Below, in pieces: positions 42,267 through 51,111 of a DNA stretch of 64,000 bases; the first letter of the stretch is position 1; each line of letters begins with the position of its first letter. The stretch spans positions 62,001-126,000 of the forward strand of contig NZ_JODY01000010.1 of the NCBI RefSeq assembly GCF_000718015.1. Reading direction: 5' to 3'. The position numbers and the translations under genes are program-made. The notes beneath the pieces were generated by a model. That model did no database searches and had not been told where the DNA came from. It was given only the letters and a program-made list of their open reading frames with translations. This DNA is from Streptomyces catenulae. GTDB lineage: Bacteria > Actinomycetota > Actinomycetes > Streptomycetales > Streptomycetaceae.

Positions 42267-43725
42267 CAACGGCGCCGCCTGGCCGCCTCCGTCGCTCGGC
42301 CGCCTGTACCGAGAGCTTCGCGCCGACGACGCGTGGTACTCCGGCGACCGGCGCCGCCTCGCGGACATCTACCAGTACACCGAGCAGCGGCACGACGGCC
42401 GCCGTCGACTGTGGGCACGCCACCGGCACCCCCAGCCCGGCCGCCACGACACCCGGCTGCACATCCCGTTGCCCGCCGACATCGCCACCACATCAGCCGA
42501 CCTGCTGTTCAGCGAACCGCCGACGTTCACCGTCGGCGATCCGGCAACACAGGCCCGGCTCAACGAGATCACCGAGGCGGACGGCATCGCGAACACGCTG
42601 CTGGAGGCCGCCGAAGTCGGCGCCGCGTTGGGCGGGGTGTTCCTACGCGTCACCTGGGACACCGCCCTCGCCCCGCGCCCGCTGCTGACGGCCGTACACG
42701 CCGACGCCGCGGACCCCGAATTCCGGTGGGGGCAGCTGTCCGCCGTGACGTTCTGGCGTGAGCTGGCGTCCGGCTCCGACACGGTCTGGCGGCACCTGGA
42801 GCGGCACGAAGTCGGCCGCGTTCTGCACGGCCTCTACGAGGGCACCGTCGACAGCCTCGGCACCCGCGTGCCGCTCACCGAGCACCCGGACACGGCGCCG
42901 CTCGCCGACGCCCTGGGCGTCGAGGGCGACAGCATCGAGACCGGCCTCGACCAGCTCACCGCCGCCTACGTCCCCAACATCCGTCCGAACCGCCGGTATC
43001 GCGGGTCACCGCTCGGCCGGTCCGACTACCAGTCGGCGCACGACCTGTTCGACGCGCTCGACGAGACGTGGTCGAGCTGGCTGCGTGACATCCGCCTCGC
43101 CCGCGCCCGGCTGATCGTGCCCGACGGCTACCTGCGCGACCACGGCCCCGGCCGCGGCGCCTCGTTCGACGACGACCGCGAGATCTGGCAGGCCCTCAAC
43201 ATCCCGCCGAACGACGGGGTTGGCGGCATCACCCTGTCGCAGTTCGCGATCCGGGTCGCCGAGCACCAGCAGACCGCCGACGCCATCATGCGGCAGGCCG
43301 TGCAGCTCGCGGGGTACTCCGCGCAGTCCTTCGGCCTCGGCGACTCGACCGCCACCACGGCGACCGAGGTCACCGCCCGCGAGCGCCGGAGCATGATCAC
43401 CCGCGACAAGAAGTCGCGGTACTGGTCCCCGGCGCTGGCCGACATGCTCTTCGTGATGCTCCGCTTGGACCAGAGCCTCTACACCCCCGGTCTGACACCG
43501 GAGCGGCCGACGATCGCGTTCGGCGACTCCGTCAGCGAAGACCCGCAGACCGTCGCCCAGACGCTCAACCTGCTCCAGCAGGCCCAGGCCGTCAGCACCG
43601 ACACCAAGGTGCGCGCCCTGCACCCGGATTGGGACGACGACGCCGTACGGGCCGAGGTCGACCGCATCCTCGCCGAGACCGGCGCCGCCGTTCCAGATCC
43701 CATGCAGGCCGGGCTGATGCCGTAA
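42253..43725 (+). CDS. Phage portal protein
   Basis: 490 residues, SPP1-gp6-like. Features: N-terminal R-L-Y-R-E-L-R-A-D-D-A-W-Y-S-G, the wing region P-L-P-A-D-I-A-T-T-S-A-D-L-L-F-S, and the C-terminal stem with E-V-T-A-R-E-R-R-S. It forms the dodecameric ring through which DNA enters the head. ATG 42253 overlaps the previous gene by 14 nt. Frame intact. Confidence 0.9.
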   Translation: MPLPDNGAAWPPPSLGRLYRELRADDAWYSGDRRRLADIYQYTEQRHDGRRRLWARHRHPQPGRHDTRLHIPLPADIATTSADLLFSEPPTFTVGDPATQARLNEITEADGIANTLLEAAEVGAALGGVFLRVTWDTALAPRPLLTAVHADAADPEFRWGQLSAVTFWRELASGSDTVWRHLERHEVGRVLHGLYEGTVDSLGTRVPLTEHPDTAPLADALGVEGDSIETGLDQLTAAYVPNIRPNRRYRGSPLGRSDYQSAHDLFDALDETWSSWLRDIRLARARLIVPDGYLRDHGPGRGASFDDDREIWQALNIPPNDGVGGITLSQFAIRVAEHQQTADAIMRQAVQLAGYSAQSFGLGDSTATTATEVTARERRSMITRDKKSRYWSPALADMLFVMLRLDQSLYTPGLTPERPTIAFGDSVSEDPQTVAQTLNLLQQAQAVSTDTKVRALHPDWDDDAVRAEVDRILAETGAAVPDPMQAGLMP

Positions 43726-43730
43726 CCCCG

Positions 43731-43964
43731 CTACATCCCGCCGAGGCCATTGCTTCGGACGAGTAGCACGTCACGCCCCAGGCCAGCGATGGCCAGCGCC
43801 ACGAGCGCCCACATTGCGGTGGGGTCGTGAACGTGACCCGTGGCAATGGCGGTTGCGATCCCGCCGCCCTGTAGCGCGCCCATCCGGATCACGGGCCGTG
43901 GCACCCGCAGGACTATGTCCTCAGCCCGACGCGCACGCCCGTCGAATCTCTCAGTTCTCTTCAA
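43731..43964 (-). CDS. Small hydrophobic protein, antisense within the head module
   Basis: 77 residues on the minus strand from TTG 43964. Basic N-terminus, then a hydrophobic region (G-G-G-I-A-T-A-I-A-T-G) and a second segment (M-W-A-L-V-A-L-A-I-A-G-L-G-R). It interrupts the plus-strand head genes and has a lower-GC control region of its own. Possible membrane protein expressed in the lysogen; weak start site. Confidence 0.5.
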   Translation of the reverse strand: MKRTERFDGRARRAEDIVLRVPRPVIRMGALQGGGIATAIATGHVHDPTAMWALVALAIAGLGRDVLLVRSNGLGGM

Positions 43965-44263
43965 CTCGACTCGTCCCCAGATGAGTTGGCGTCATTGCTG
44001 TAGAGGCGTGCGCACGCTCCACCTCCATACTGCCAGGGGAGAATCTTCACTTTCGAGGCAAATAGGGCGGACTTGTTCTGTATTATGGAACATGTCGCAT
44101 CTTTAACATTTGAATCCAAGGCAATCGAGAAGGGTGGGCGGATGTTTCAAAGGTCCACACCTCGCGGACGCCACTCTTTACACGATGGACCGTGTGACGC
44201 ATATCACGGCTGAAATGTGGTCCTCCCTTCTGTTCTGTTGGGAGGTGCCATGTACACCCAGGG
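43965..44263. other. Low-GC control region inside the head module
   Basis: About 300 bp with much lower GC than the flanking genes. It contains the inverted repeat TGTTC-n9-GAACA (44,074-44,092), a good repressor-type site, and probably promoters for the minus-strand small gene and the plus-strand minor capsid gene. Confidence 0.45.
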
Positions 44264-46204
44264 ATGGTCGAGGACTTGTCGGCCGGGATCAGCGACCTCT
44301 ACGCAGACGCCGAGGCTCGCCTGCTGAGCATCGTTGCGCGACAGCTCGCCGCGGACCTGGACGCACCCGGGTGGGTCTCAGCCAAGCTCCATGACGTCCA
44401 GGCCCTACGCCGAGCCGCACAGGGCGTTGTCGACGCGCTCGCCGAAGCGACGAGCCTCGACGTGTTCGACGCGGTCGCCGAGGCGTACAACGACGGCTCC
44501 CGCGCGGGTCTGGTCGAGCTGGGCGCGCTGCACGACGACGATGCGCGGCGGATCGCGGAGACGACCCCGAACGCCCGCGCCGTCGACCGGCTCGCCGAGG
44601 AGGCGCGGACGCGGATCGAGGCGACGCACCGCGGGATTCTCCGCGGTGTCGAGGACGGGTACCGGCAGGTCGTCGGCGAGGTTGCCGCCACGCCGTTGCT
44701 CGGCGTCGACACCCGCCGTCAGACGACGCAGGCCGCCATGCAGCGGTTCGCCGACCGTGGGCTGCGCACCTTCGTGGACCGCTCCGGCCGCTCGTGGTCG
44801 ATGACCTCGTACGCCGAGATGGCGGTACGGACGGCTGTCGGGCGGGCCGCGGTCGAGGCGCACGGCGACCGGCTGCGCGCCGCCGGGGTGTCCCTGGTGA
44901 TCGTGTCCAACGCCCCGCACGAGTGCCCGCTGTGCCGCCCGTACGAGGGCAAGGTGCTCGCGCTCGACGGGCCGGACGGCGCCCACACCGTCGAGGTCGA
45001 GCACGCCACCGAGGACGGCCGCACCGTGCGCGTGCACGTGGCCGCCTCCCTCGACGAGGCGCGCCGCGCCGGGTTCCAGCATCCGAACTGCCGACACAGC
45101 CTCGCCGCCTACCTGCCGGGCGTGACGCGGGCGCCGGTCGAGCACTCCACGGACCCCGACGGCTACGAGGCCACGCAGAAACAGCGGGCCCTCGAACGCG
45201 GCATTCGGAAGTGGAAGAACCGGAAGGCGGCGGCCGTCACGCCCGAGGCGCGGCGCGCGGCCGAGGCGAAGGTACGCGCCTGGCAGAAGCGCCAGCGCGA
45301 ACACCTGGCAGATCACCGGGAGTTGATCCGCAAGCGGTACCGGGAGCAGTCCGGCGCCGGGAACCTTCCCTCGGCCGCACCGGTCCCGACGGCATCGGCC
45401 GTGGATGCGGCGCGTGTCCGGTCCGGCGACCGGCACACGCTGTCGGAGATGGGCGACGACCAGCTTGCCGCCGCGCACGGCTCCGGGCACCTCGACGGCC
45501 GCGACCGCGGCCGGATCGAGGCCGAGGCCGACCGCCGCGACGAGCGCGACCTGCTCGCGCGCGTCTTCCCCGACGGGCACCTCGCCGCGGATCTCTCCGG
45601 CCTCGGTGACGATGACCTCGGCTGGACCGTGCGGTACGGGGACCCGCGCGGCGCCGAGCGGATCGCCGACGAGTTCGACCGCCGGTACCCGCCCGCCCCG
45701 CCGCCCGCGGCGCACGGCGCGCACACCGTCGCCGGGCAGCTCGCCGACCGGCAAGCGGTCGACGACACCCTCGCGCCCGTCACCGACCCGGACGGCTGGG
45801 CGCACCTCGCCCTCGACGAGGACCCGTACGCGGGCATGTCCGCCGCCGAACGGTGGCTCGCCGACCGCGCACACGCCGCTGAGGCGCAGCGCACGGCGTA
45901 CACCCGCGAGCAGGTGCGGGAGATGTACCGCGAGCACATCGCGGCGCAGTGGCTGGAGGCCGAAGATGCGCTGCGCGGGCACCTGCTCAACCGGCGGGCC
46001 GAGGCCAACGGCGTTGATCCGCGGAGCCTGTTCACCGGCCCCGCGCACGTCGCCTACGCCCGCGCGTCCGAAGATCTGATTCGGTGGTGGGAGGCCCACC
46101 CCCGTACTACGCTCGCCGAGTACACGGAGCAGATCACGGGCGTGCGGGACGCTGCGGCGCAGACCGCGCGGCGCGCCCGCGGCGACCGGCAGAACCGGCT
46201 GTGA
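44264..46204 (+). CDS. Phage minor capsid protein (type 2)
   Basis: 646 residues. The N-terminal 300 residues fit the minor capsid protein 2 family: L-Y-A-D-A-E-A-R-L-L, the H-E-C-P-L-C-R-P-Y-E-G-K motif and F-Q-H-P-N-C-R-H-S. The remaining 340 residues are helical and Asp/Arg/Ala-rich. Head-interior protein, probably at the portal vertex. ATG 44264 chosen; ends in a 4-nt overlap with the next gene. Frame intact. Confidence 0.85.
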   Translation: MVEDLSAGISDLYADAEARLLSIVARQLAADLDAPGWVSAKLHDVQALRRAAQGVVDALAEATSLDVFDAVAEAYNDGSRAGLVELGALHDDDARRIAETTPNARAVDRLAEEARTRIEATHRGILRGVEDGYRQVVGEVAATPLLGVDTRRQTTQAAMQRFADRGLRTFVDRSGRSWSMTSYAEMAVRTAVGRAAVEAHGDRLRAAGVSLVIVSNAPHECPLCRPYEGKVLALDGPDGAHTVEVEHATEDGRTVRVHVAASLDEARRAGFQHPNCRHSLAAYLPGVTRAPVEHSTDPDGYEATQKQRALERGIRKWKNRKAAAVTPEARRAAEAKVRAWQKRQREHLADHRELIRKRYREQSGAGNLPSAAPVPTASAVDAARVRSGDRHTLSEMGDDQLAAAHGSGHLDGRDRGRIEAEADRRDERDLLARVFPDGHLAADLSGLGDDDLGWTVRYGDPRGAERIADEFDRRYPPAPPPAAHGAHTVAGQLADRQAVDDTLAPVTDPDGWAHLALDEDPYAGMSAAERWLADRAHAAEAQRTAYTREQVREMYREHIAAQWLEAEDALRGHLLNRRAEANGVDPRSLFTGPAHVAYARASEDLIRWWEAHPRTTLAEYTEQITGVRDAAAQTARRARGDRQNRL

Positions 46205-46392
46205 AGGGGGCGGCGGCGATGGGCACCAGGGGTGACCTTGTCCGCGCTCTGGCCGCGGGTGCCGATGCCGGCCGATCCGGCGACCCGGTGACCGCCTGCC
46301 CGTACCCGTCCGGAGATCTGCGCCGCTCGGCGTGGGTCCGCGGCTACGCCAAGACGGCGCGGTTCGCCGACGAGCAGCATGACCAGAAGTAG
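46201..46392 (+). CDS. Rmf/CrpP-like small protein
   Basis: 63 residues from GTG 46201 (ATG 46219 also possible, behind a GGCGGCG stretch). The C-terminal part C-P-Y-P-S-G-D-L-R-R-S-A-W-V-R-G-Y-A-K-T-A resembles ribosome modulation factor and the CrpP group (N-P-Y-...-R-x-x-W-x-x-G). Proteins of this type recur as small genes in phage head modules. Ribosome binding is conceivable but unproven. Confidence 0.6.
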   Translation: MKGAAAMGTRGDLVRALAAGADAGRSGDPVTACPYPSGDLRRSAWVRGYAKTARFADEQHDQK

Positions 46393-46431
46393 GCCGCCGA
46401 GTAGGCGCCGACCGCTCCACTTCCCCTCCAG

Positions 46432-46454
46432 GGCCCGCCACGGCGGGCCTTTTT
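46432..46454 (+). terminator. Rho-independent terminator inside the head module
   Basis: GGCCCGCC-AC-GGCGGGCC followed by TTTTT. A true intrinsic terminator upstream of the scaffold gene; it probably reduces read-through or sets the ratio of head proteins. Confidence 0.85.
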
Positions 46455-46508
46455 CGTATGCCCACACGCCCGCCAGGAGCGGGCCCGATGCACCAGGAGT
46501 GCACCCCC

Positions 46509-47216
46509 GTGAGCGACACCACCAGCATCACCAGCACGAACACCGACGGGCAGAGCGCCCCGGCGGACGAGGGTGGGCAGGGCCCGGCCGACACCGGCCA
46601 GCAGGCACCCACCACGCCCGCCGCGCCCCCGGCGCCGCCCTCCGGTACCGGGCAGGACGAGGCCCCGTCGGCGACGATCGCCCGTCTTGAACAGCAGCTC
46701 GCCGCCGCCCGCCGGGATGCGGGTAAGTCCCGCGTGACCGCGAAGCAGACCGCCGCCGATGAGGCGCGCGCCGAGCTGGCGCAGCAGATCGGGCGCGCGC
46801 TCGGCCTGGTCCAGGACGACGCGCCGCCGGACCCGGCCGCGCTCACGCAGCAGCTCGCCACCGAGCAGCAGCACGCCCGGCAGACCGCCGTCGAGCTGGC
46901 GGTGTTCCGCACCGCGCGGGATGCCGGCGGCGACCCCGACGCCCTGCTCGACTCCCGGGCGTTCGCCGCCGCGCTCGCCGACGTCGACCCGACGGACACC
47001 GCGGCCGTGCGCGCCGCCGTCGAAGCCGCGGTCGCTGCCAATCCGAAGCTCGCCGCGCAGCGGGCCCCGGGGCCGTCGCGGGCGGGCGCGGAGTTCTCCG
47101 GCCCGCCGTCCGAAGGCGTCACCGCGCAGCAGTTCGCCGCCATGGACTACGCCCGGCGCGCGGAGCTGTACCAGTCCGACCCCGACACCTACCGGCGCCT
47201 GTCCGCTGGTTCCTGA
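46509..47216 (+). CDS. Phage scaffolding protein
   Basis: 235 residues. Thr/Ala/Pro-rich N-terminus, then a long coiled coil (A-R-L-E-Q-Q-L-A-A-A-R-R-D-A, A-D-E-A-R-A-E-L-A-Q-Q-I) and a C-terminal capsid-binding tail (A-A-M-D-Y-A-R-R-A-E-L-Y). Position directly before the major capsid gene is normal. GTG 46509 has AGGAG 9 nt upstream; ATG 46488, also behind AGGAG, is an equal alternative. Confidence 0.82.
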   Translation: MSDTTSITSTNTDGQSAPADEGGQGPADTGQQAPTTPAAPPAPPSGTGQDEAPSATIARLEQQLAAARRDAGKSRVTAKQTAADEARAELAQQIGRALGLVQDDAPPDPAALTQQLATEQQHARQTAVELAVFRTARDAGGDPDALLDSRAFAAALADVDPTDTAAVRAAVEAAVAANPKLAAQRAPGPSRAGAEFSGPPSEGVTAQQFAAMDYARRAELYQSDPDTYRRLSAGS

Positions 47217-47282
47217 CCCCGGCGCCCGCCGCCGGGCATCCCCAACCGCCCGGCCGTGTGCCGGAGAGAAGGAGCACCCGCC

Positions 47283-48155
47283 ATGGCCGAGACCAAGGCC
47301 GCCAATTTCATCGTTCCCGAAGTGTGGGCCGACATGGCACAGGGCGTCTTCCGCGGCGCCGTGCGCGTCGCCGGATCGTCCGCCGTGAAGTCCGACGACA
47401 CCCTCGCCGGGCAGCCGGGCGACACGATCAACTTTCCCAAGTGGGGCACCCTCGGTGACCTCGACGAGCTGACCGAGGCGGTGCCCATGGGCACGGCCGT
47501 GATGGGGCAGAGCAGCAGCTCGGCCACGATCCGCGAGGCAGGTAAGGCCGTCGAGATCACCGACAAGGCCATGCTCACCGCGCTCGGCGACCCCCGCGGC
47601 GAGGCGCAGCGGCAGTTCGGCATCCTCGCGGCCCGCAAGGTCGACGCGGACCTCATCACGCAGGCGCAGGCCGACGAGACCAGCCAGGGCGGCGGGAAGC
47701 CGTACGCCTTCGCCACCGAGGCCGGGGCCGGGTTCACGTGGCGCGACGCCATCGTTCCCGCGCTGGCGACGTTCGGCGACGAGTTCGACCCGTCGGAGTT
47801 CTCCGGGCTGTTCATCAACTCCGCGCAGATGGCGCAGATTTTCACCGATGACCAGTTCATCAACGCCGCCACCCTCGGCGCCTCGACGCCGGTCACCACG
47901 GGACAGGTCGGCGCGGTCGCCGGTATGCCCGTGATCGTCACGGACCGGGTAGCCGCAGGAACCTTCCTGCTGCTGAAGCAGAGCGCCCTCGGCCTGCTCT
48001 ACAAGCACCGCCCCGTGGTCGAGACCGACCGCGACATCCTGAAGCGGACGACGGTGATCACCACGAACGTGCACTACGCCGTCAAGCGCCTGGATGACCG
48101 CGGCGTGTGCGTCGGCAGCCTCACCCCGGCGTCGGACGGGGGCGGTGCGGAGTGA
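47283..48155 (+). CDS. Phage major capsid protein
   Basis: 290 residues, HK97 fold (N4-gp56/P22-coat-like group). Begins A-N-F-I-V-P-E-V-W-A-D-M-A-Q; typical D-T-I-N-F-P-K-W-G-T-L-G-D and E-A-G-K-A-V-E-I-T-D-K segments follow. AAGGAG precedes ATG 47283. Forms the icosahedral shell. Frame intact. Confidence 0.92.
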   Translation: MAETKAANFIVPEVWADMAQGVFRGAVRVAGSSAVKSDDTLAGQPGDTINFPKWGTLGDLDELTEAVPMGTAVMGQSSSSATIREAGKAVEITDKAMLTALGDPRGEAQRQFGILAARKVDADLITQAQADETSQGGGKPYAFATEAGAGFTWRDAIVPALATFGDEFDPSEFSGLFINSAQMAQIFTDDQFINAATLGASTPVTTGQVGAVAGMPVIVTDRVAAGTFLLLKQSALGLLYKHRPVVETDRDILKRTTVITTNVHYAVKRLDDRGVCVGSLTPASDGGGAE

Positions 48156-48262
48156 TGTTGCGCCGCTACCACCCCGCGCCCGCCGCGCACCGCACCGAAC
48201 CTGACGCCCCGCCGGTCAAGCCCGCGGGGCGTTCGCGTTCCCGCGCAGCAAAGGGGACGTGA
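48155..48262 (+). CDS. Tiny phage protein after the capsid gene
   Basis: 35 residues from ATG 48155, overlapping the capsid stop by one base: M-L-R-R-Y-H-P-A-P then P-P-V-K-P-A-G-R-S. Short basic Pro-rich proteins occur at this place in related Streptomyces prophages. Function unknown; might be a linker or decoration-type peptide. Confidence 0.5.
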   Translation: MLRRYHPAPAAHRTEPDAPPVKPAGRSRSRAAKGT

Positions 48263-48266
48263 GCCG

Positions 48267-48665
48267 GTGGCCGCCCGTACCTACGCCACCCCCGAACAGC
48301 TCGCGGCGTGGACCGGGCAGGCGGCGCCGGACGACGCCGAGCGGCTGCTCGCCCGCGCCACGGAAGACGTCGACTCGGCGCTGTTGACAGCGGTCTACCG
48401 GGTCGACGACGACGGCGACCCGCTCGACGACACGGTGCGCGCGGCCCTTGCCGATGCGACCTGTGCCCAGGTCGAGTACCAGCTCGCCACCGGCGACGAC
48501 GGCACCGGCGCGGCCGGGCACTGGGACTCCGTCAGCATCGGCCCCGTCTCCCTGTCGGGCCGCTCCGGCACCGCGTCGGGCGCGGCCGGGGTCGAGCTGG
48601 CGCCGCGCGCCGCCCGTGCGCTGCGCCGCGCCGGACTCGAACCCGGGGTCGTGTGGCCGTGGTGA
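48267..48665 (+). CDS. Phage head-tail connector protein
   Basis: 132 residues from GTG 48267. Helical fold of gp6/gp15-type adaptor: T-Y-A-T-P-E-Q-L-A-A-W-T-G, L-A-R-A-T-E-D-V-D-S-A-L, and D-A-T-C-A-Q-V-E-Y-Q. Forms the ring below the portal. Stop overlaps the next start. Confidence 0.83.
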   Translation: MAARTYATPEQLAAWTGQAAPDDAERLLARATEDVDSALLTAVYRVDDDGDPLDDTVRAALADATCAQVEYQLATGDDGTGAAGHWDSVSIGPVSLSGRSGTASGAAGVELAPRAARALRRAGLEPGVVWPW

Positions 48666-48979
48666 GGAAGGTTCCGGCGTTCCTGCTGCGGCACCGTGTC
48701 GTCGTCGAGCCCTACCTCGGCGACACCGCGTACGGGCTGCAGTACGGCCCCGGTGTCGAGGTCCGCGCGCTGGTCGACCCCGCTCGCCGCCTGGTGCGCG
48801 CCGCCGACGGACGGCAAGCCACCGCCACCGCGACCGTCATCACGGCCCCGGGTCTGGAGTGCCCGCCCGGCTCCCGCCTCACCCTGCCCGACGGCCGCAC
48901 CAGCACCGCGCTCACCGTCGCCGAGCACACTGCCCCGGGGCTCCCGGTCCCGGCCTGTACGGAGGTGAGTTGCGGATGA
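48662..48979 (+). CDS. Phage head closure protein (probable)
   Basis: 105 residues from GTG 48662 (or 48659). Beta-rich: L-R-H-R-V-V-V-E-P-Y-L-G, V-R-A-L-V-D-P-A-R-R-L, and A-T-A-T-V-I-T-A-P. Position third after the capsid fits the stopper or closure protein. Overlaps both neighbours by 4 nt. Confidence 0.75.
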   Translation: MRKVPAFLLRHRVVVEPYLGDTAYGLQYGPGVEVRALVDPARRLVRAADGRQATATATVITAPGLECPPGSRLTLPDGRTSTALTVAEHTAPGLPVPACTEVSCG

Positions 48980-49332
48980 CCGTGCAGCGCGCCCGCATCC
49001 GATGGAACGGCGCCGCGGTGCGCGGCCGGGCCCGCGCGGGTGCCGTGCGCGGCCTGCTGCTGGGCGCCGAGCACCTGCTCGCCGCCTCCCGCGCCGAGGT
49101 CCCCCTCGACGAGGGCACCCTCGAACGCTCCGGCACCGCGTCCGTGGACGAGGGCAACCTCGTGGCTGCCGTCTCCTACGACACCCCGTACGCCGTCCGC
49201 GTGCACGAGGACATGAGCGCCCGGCACTCCCCGGGCCGCAAGGCGAAGTACCTCGAAGAACCGGCCCGCCGGGAGTCCGGGCAGGTCGCCGCGATCATCG
49301 CCGCGCAGGTCCGGAGGGCGCTGCGTGGCTGA
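48976..49332 (+). CDS. Phage minor capsid / HK97-gp10-like protein
   Basis: 118 residues from ATG 48976. Pattern E-V-P-L-D-E-G-T-L-E-R-S-G-T, then Y-D-T-P-Y-A-V-R-V-H-E-D and a Lys/Arg-Glu-rich end, typical of the gp10/HK97 tail-completion or neck protein family. Coupled to the next gene by an 8-nt overlap. Confidence 0.82.
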   Translation: MTVQRARIRWNGAAVRGRARAGAVRGLLLGAEHLLAASRAEVPLDEGTLERSGTASVDEGNLVAAVSYDTPYAVRVHEDMSARHSPGRKAKYLEEPARRESGQVAAIIAAQVRRALRG

Positions 49333-49747
49333 TCTCCTCGACGGCCTCGCCCGCTACCTCGACGGGCTCGGCCTGGCCGACTACGACCCGACCGGCACCC
49401 GCGGCGACACCTTCGCCGAGACGCTGCCGCCCGGCCCCGACAGGGCGGTTGGCCTGTGGTTGTACGGCGGGGCCGAGCAGGACGCCCGCAACGGCTATGA
49501 CGAGCGGGCGCTTCAAATCCGTGTGCGTGGCACCGCCGACCCGCGGGTTTCCCGCCGTCGCGCCGAGGCCCTGTACGCCGCCTTGCACGGCCTCGCCGGT
49601 ATCGAACTGCCCGACGGCACATGGCTTGTGCTCTGCGTCGCGCAGCAGACTCCCGCCCCGCTCGACACTGACGAGCGCGGTCGGCATGAGCACGTCGTGA
49701 ACCTCCGCCTCGACGTCGCCAACCCCACCACCCACCGACCCGACTAG
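49325..49747 (+). CDS. Phage tail terminator-like protein
   Basis: 140 residues from GTG 49325: [33 protein letters not shown], and a C-terminal [12 protein letters not shown]. Family of short proteins that end tail-tube growth. Frame intact. Confidence 0.8.
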   Translation: MADLLDGLARYLDGLGLADYDPTGTRGDTFAETLPPGPDRAVGLWLYGGAEQDARNGYDERALQIRVRGTADPRVSRRRAEALYAALHGLAGIELPDGTWLVLCVAQQTPAPLDTDERGRHEHVVNLRLDVANPTTHRPD

Positions 49748-49756
49748 GAGGTTCCC

Positions 49757-50473
49757 ATGGCCGCGAACAGTCGGCCCATTGACGCCCGCCGCTGGCACTT
49801 TGAGGTGCAGGACGCCGACGCCAGCCCCGAGACGTGGCTGCCCATCGCCGGACTCACCAGCTTCACCCACAACCCCGGGGAGAACGGGGAGACCGCGGAG
49901 ACGACCGCGTTCGACTCCGAGGGGTATTACGAGCAGGACGTCATGCAGCGCGGCGCCACGATCGAGATCGAGGGCCAGTACCGCATCGACCCCAAGAGCG
50001 GCGCCCAGGACCCCGGGCAGGCGTACATCGACACCGTGTGGTCGAACCGCCTCGGCATCGACTCCCGGAACACGGTGCGGTGGCGGCACGCGTCACAGCA
50101 GGCATGGGTCGTGTGGGAGGCGACCGTCACGCCGGGCGAGCAGGGCGGCGAGACCAACGACAAGACGAGTTGGTCGGCCACCATCACCCGGTGCGGCAAG
50201 CCCACCACGGCCCCGGTCACGGGCGGGGGACGTCGGCCAGTTCGCCGACCGGGCCGCGCTGCGGAAGTGGGCGGCCGGCATTTCCACAGCGCCGAGCAAG
50301 CCGACCCCGAAGCCGACCGGCACGTACACCGTGCGGGCGGGCGACACCCTGTCGGACATCGCGGCCCGGTACGGCACGACCGTGGCCAAGCTCGCCAAGG
50401 CGAACGGCATCTCGAACCCGAACCTGATCAAGGCCGGGCAGACCATCAAGATCGTGAAGTGAGCACTCCATGA
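49757..50473 (+). pseudogene. Phage major tail (tube) protein, truncated by a deletion
   Basis: The first 155 residues are a good tail-tube protein ([27 protein letters not shown], and S-A-T-I-T-R-C-G-K). After about 50,220 the frame becomes Arg/Gly-rich nonsense up to a stop at 50473, because it now reads the LysM coding sequence out of frame. ATG 49757 follows AGGAGG. The shift marks a deletion junction that removed the natural end. Confidence 0.82.
50222..50462 (+). pseudogene. LysM-domain C-terminal remnant of an endolysin
   Basis: About 79 codons in the second frame: [13 protein letters not shown], a Lys/Pro/Thr linker, then a complete LysM domain ([18 protein letters not shown] and the [11 protein letters not shown] end). 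No start codon or catalytic domain is left. This is the tail of a phage peptidoglycan hydrolase joined to the tail-tube gene by a deletion. Confidence 0.88.
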
Positions 50474-50706
50474 CCCCCGCCGCCAAGCACACCGCCCGCA
50501 CCATCGTGCAGACCGCCCTCGGCATCGCCGTGATGCTCCCGGCGATCGTTGACGCCTCCGGCATCCCCGCCTCCCTGCCGTGGGTCGCGGGATCGCTCGC
50601 CGTCGCCGGTGGCCTCGCGCGCGTGATGGCGCTGCCCGGCATCCAGGCGCTCATGCCCTCATGGCTGCGCACGGACCCGCCCGGCGCCGAGGGCCCCGCC
50701 GAGTGA
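50470..50706 (+). CDS. Holin-like protein
   Basis: 78 residues with two hydrophobic segments (V-Q-T-A-L-G-I-A-V-M-L-P-A-I-V and L-P-W-V-A-G-S-L-A-V-A-G-G-L-A-R) and a charged C-terminus, the size and place of a phage holin directly after the lysin. It would make the membrane lesion for lysis. Stop overlaps the next start. Confidence 0.75.
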   Translation: MTPAAKHTARTIVQTALGIAVMLPAIVDASGIPASLPWVAGSLAVAGGLARVMALPGIQALMPSWLRTDPPGAEGPAE

Positions 50707-51044
50707 CGACCAGCCCCTCGCCGAGCGACCCGGCCGCCGTCACCCTCGAACTCGAACGCATCCGTCGGACGATCGAGGTCGGGCACGCCCGCATCGACGG
50801 CGCCCTCGCGCTCCTGGTCCAGCGGCACGACCAGACCGAGCAGCACCTCGCCGAGCAGGGGATCCGCCTCGACGACCACGCCGCCCGGCTCGACGCCCTC
50901 GAACGAGGGGAAACCGAACGGCAGCGACGTACCGAGCAACGCCTCGACGCCCTCGAAAGCGCCCGCTGGCCGCTCCCCTCCCTCGCCGCCCTCACTGCCG
51001 TGTGCGGCCTCGCCCTGTCCGTCTGGCAGCTCGCCGCCCGATGA
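50703..51044 (+). CDS. Phage coiled-coil membrane protein
   Basis: 113 residues from GTG 50703. Coiled coil (L-A-L-L-V-Q-R-H-D-Q-T-E-Q-H-L, R-L-D-A-L-E-R-G-E-T) ending in one membrane segment (L-A-A-L-T-A-V-C-G-L-A-L-S-V-W-Q-L). The layout suits a spanin-like or second holin protein of an actinophage. Followed by a strong hairpin. Confidence 0.72.
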   Translation: MTTSPSPSDPAAVTLELERIRRTIEVGHARIDGALALLVQRHDQTEQHLAEQGIRLDDHAARLDALERGETERQRRTEQRLDALESARWPLPSLAALTAVCGLALSVWQLAAR

Positions 51045-51050
51045 AGCAAC

Positions 51051-51089
51051 GCGCCCCCGCCTGCGGCATGGTGCCGCGGGCGGGGGCGC
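51051..51089 (+). terminator. Terminator at the end of the late phage genes
   Basis: 11-bp perfect stem GCGCCCCCGCC ... GGCGGGGGCGC with an inner stem (TGCGGCA/TGCCGCG). Lies 4 bp after the last late gene. Confidence 0.8.
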
Positions 51090-51111
51090 ATTCTGCATTC
51101 TCTGTCCGCCC

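Noticed and set aside
44405..48074. Long minus-strand frames across the phage head genes
   Set aside because: They lie opposite intact minor capsid, scaffold and major capsid genes and have no domains.
49757..50473. A natural tail-tube/LysM fusion protein
   Set aside because: The two parts are in different frames and the tail-tube frame becomes nonsense after about 50,220, so it is a deletion junction rather than a fusion.
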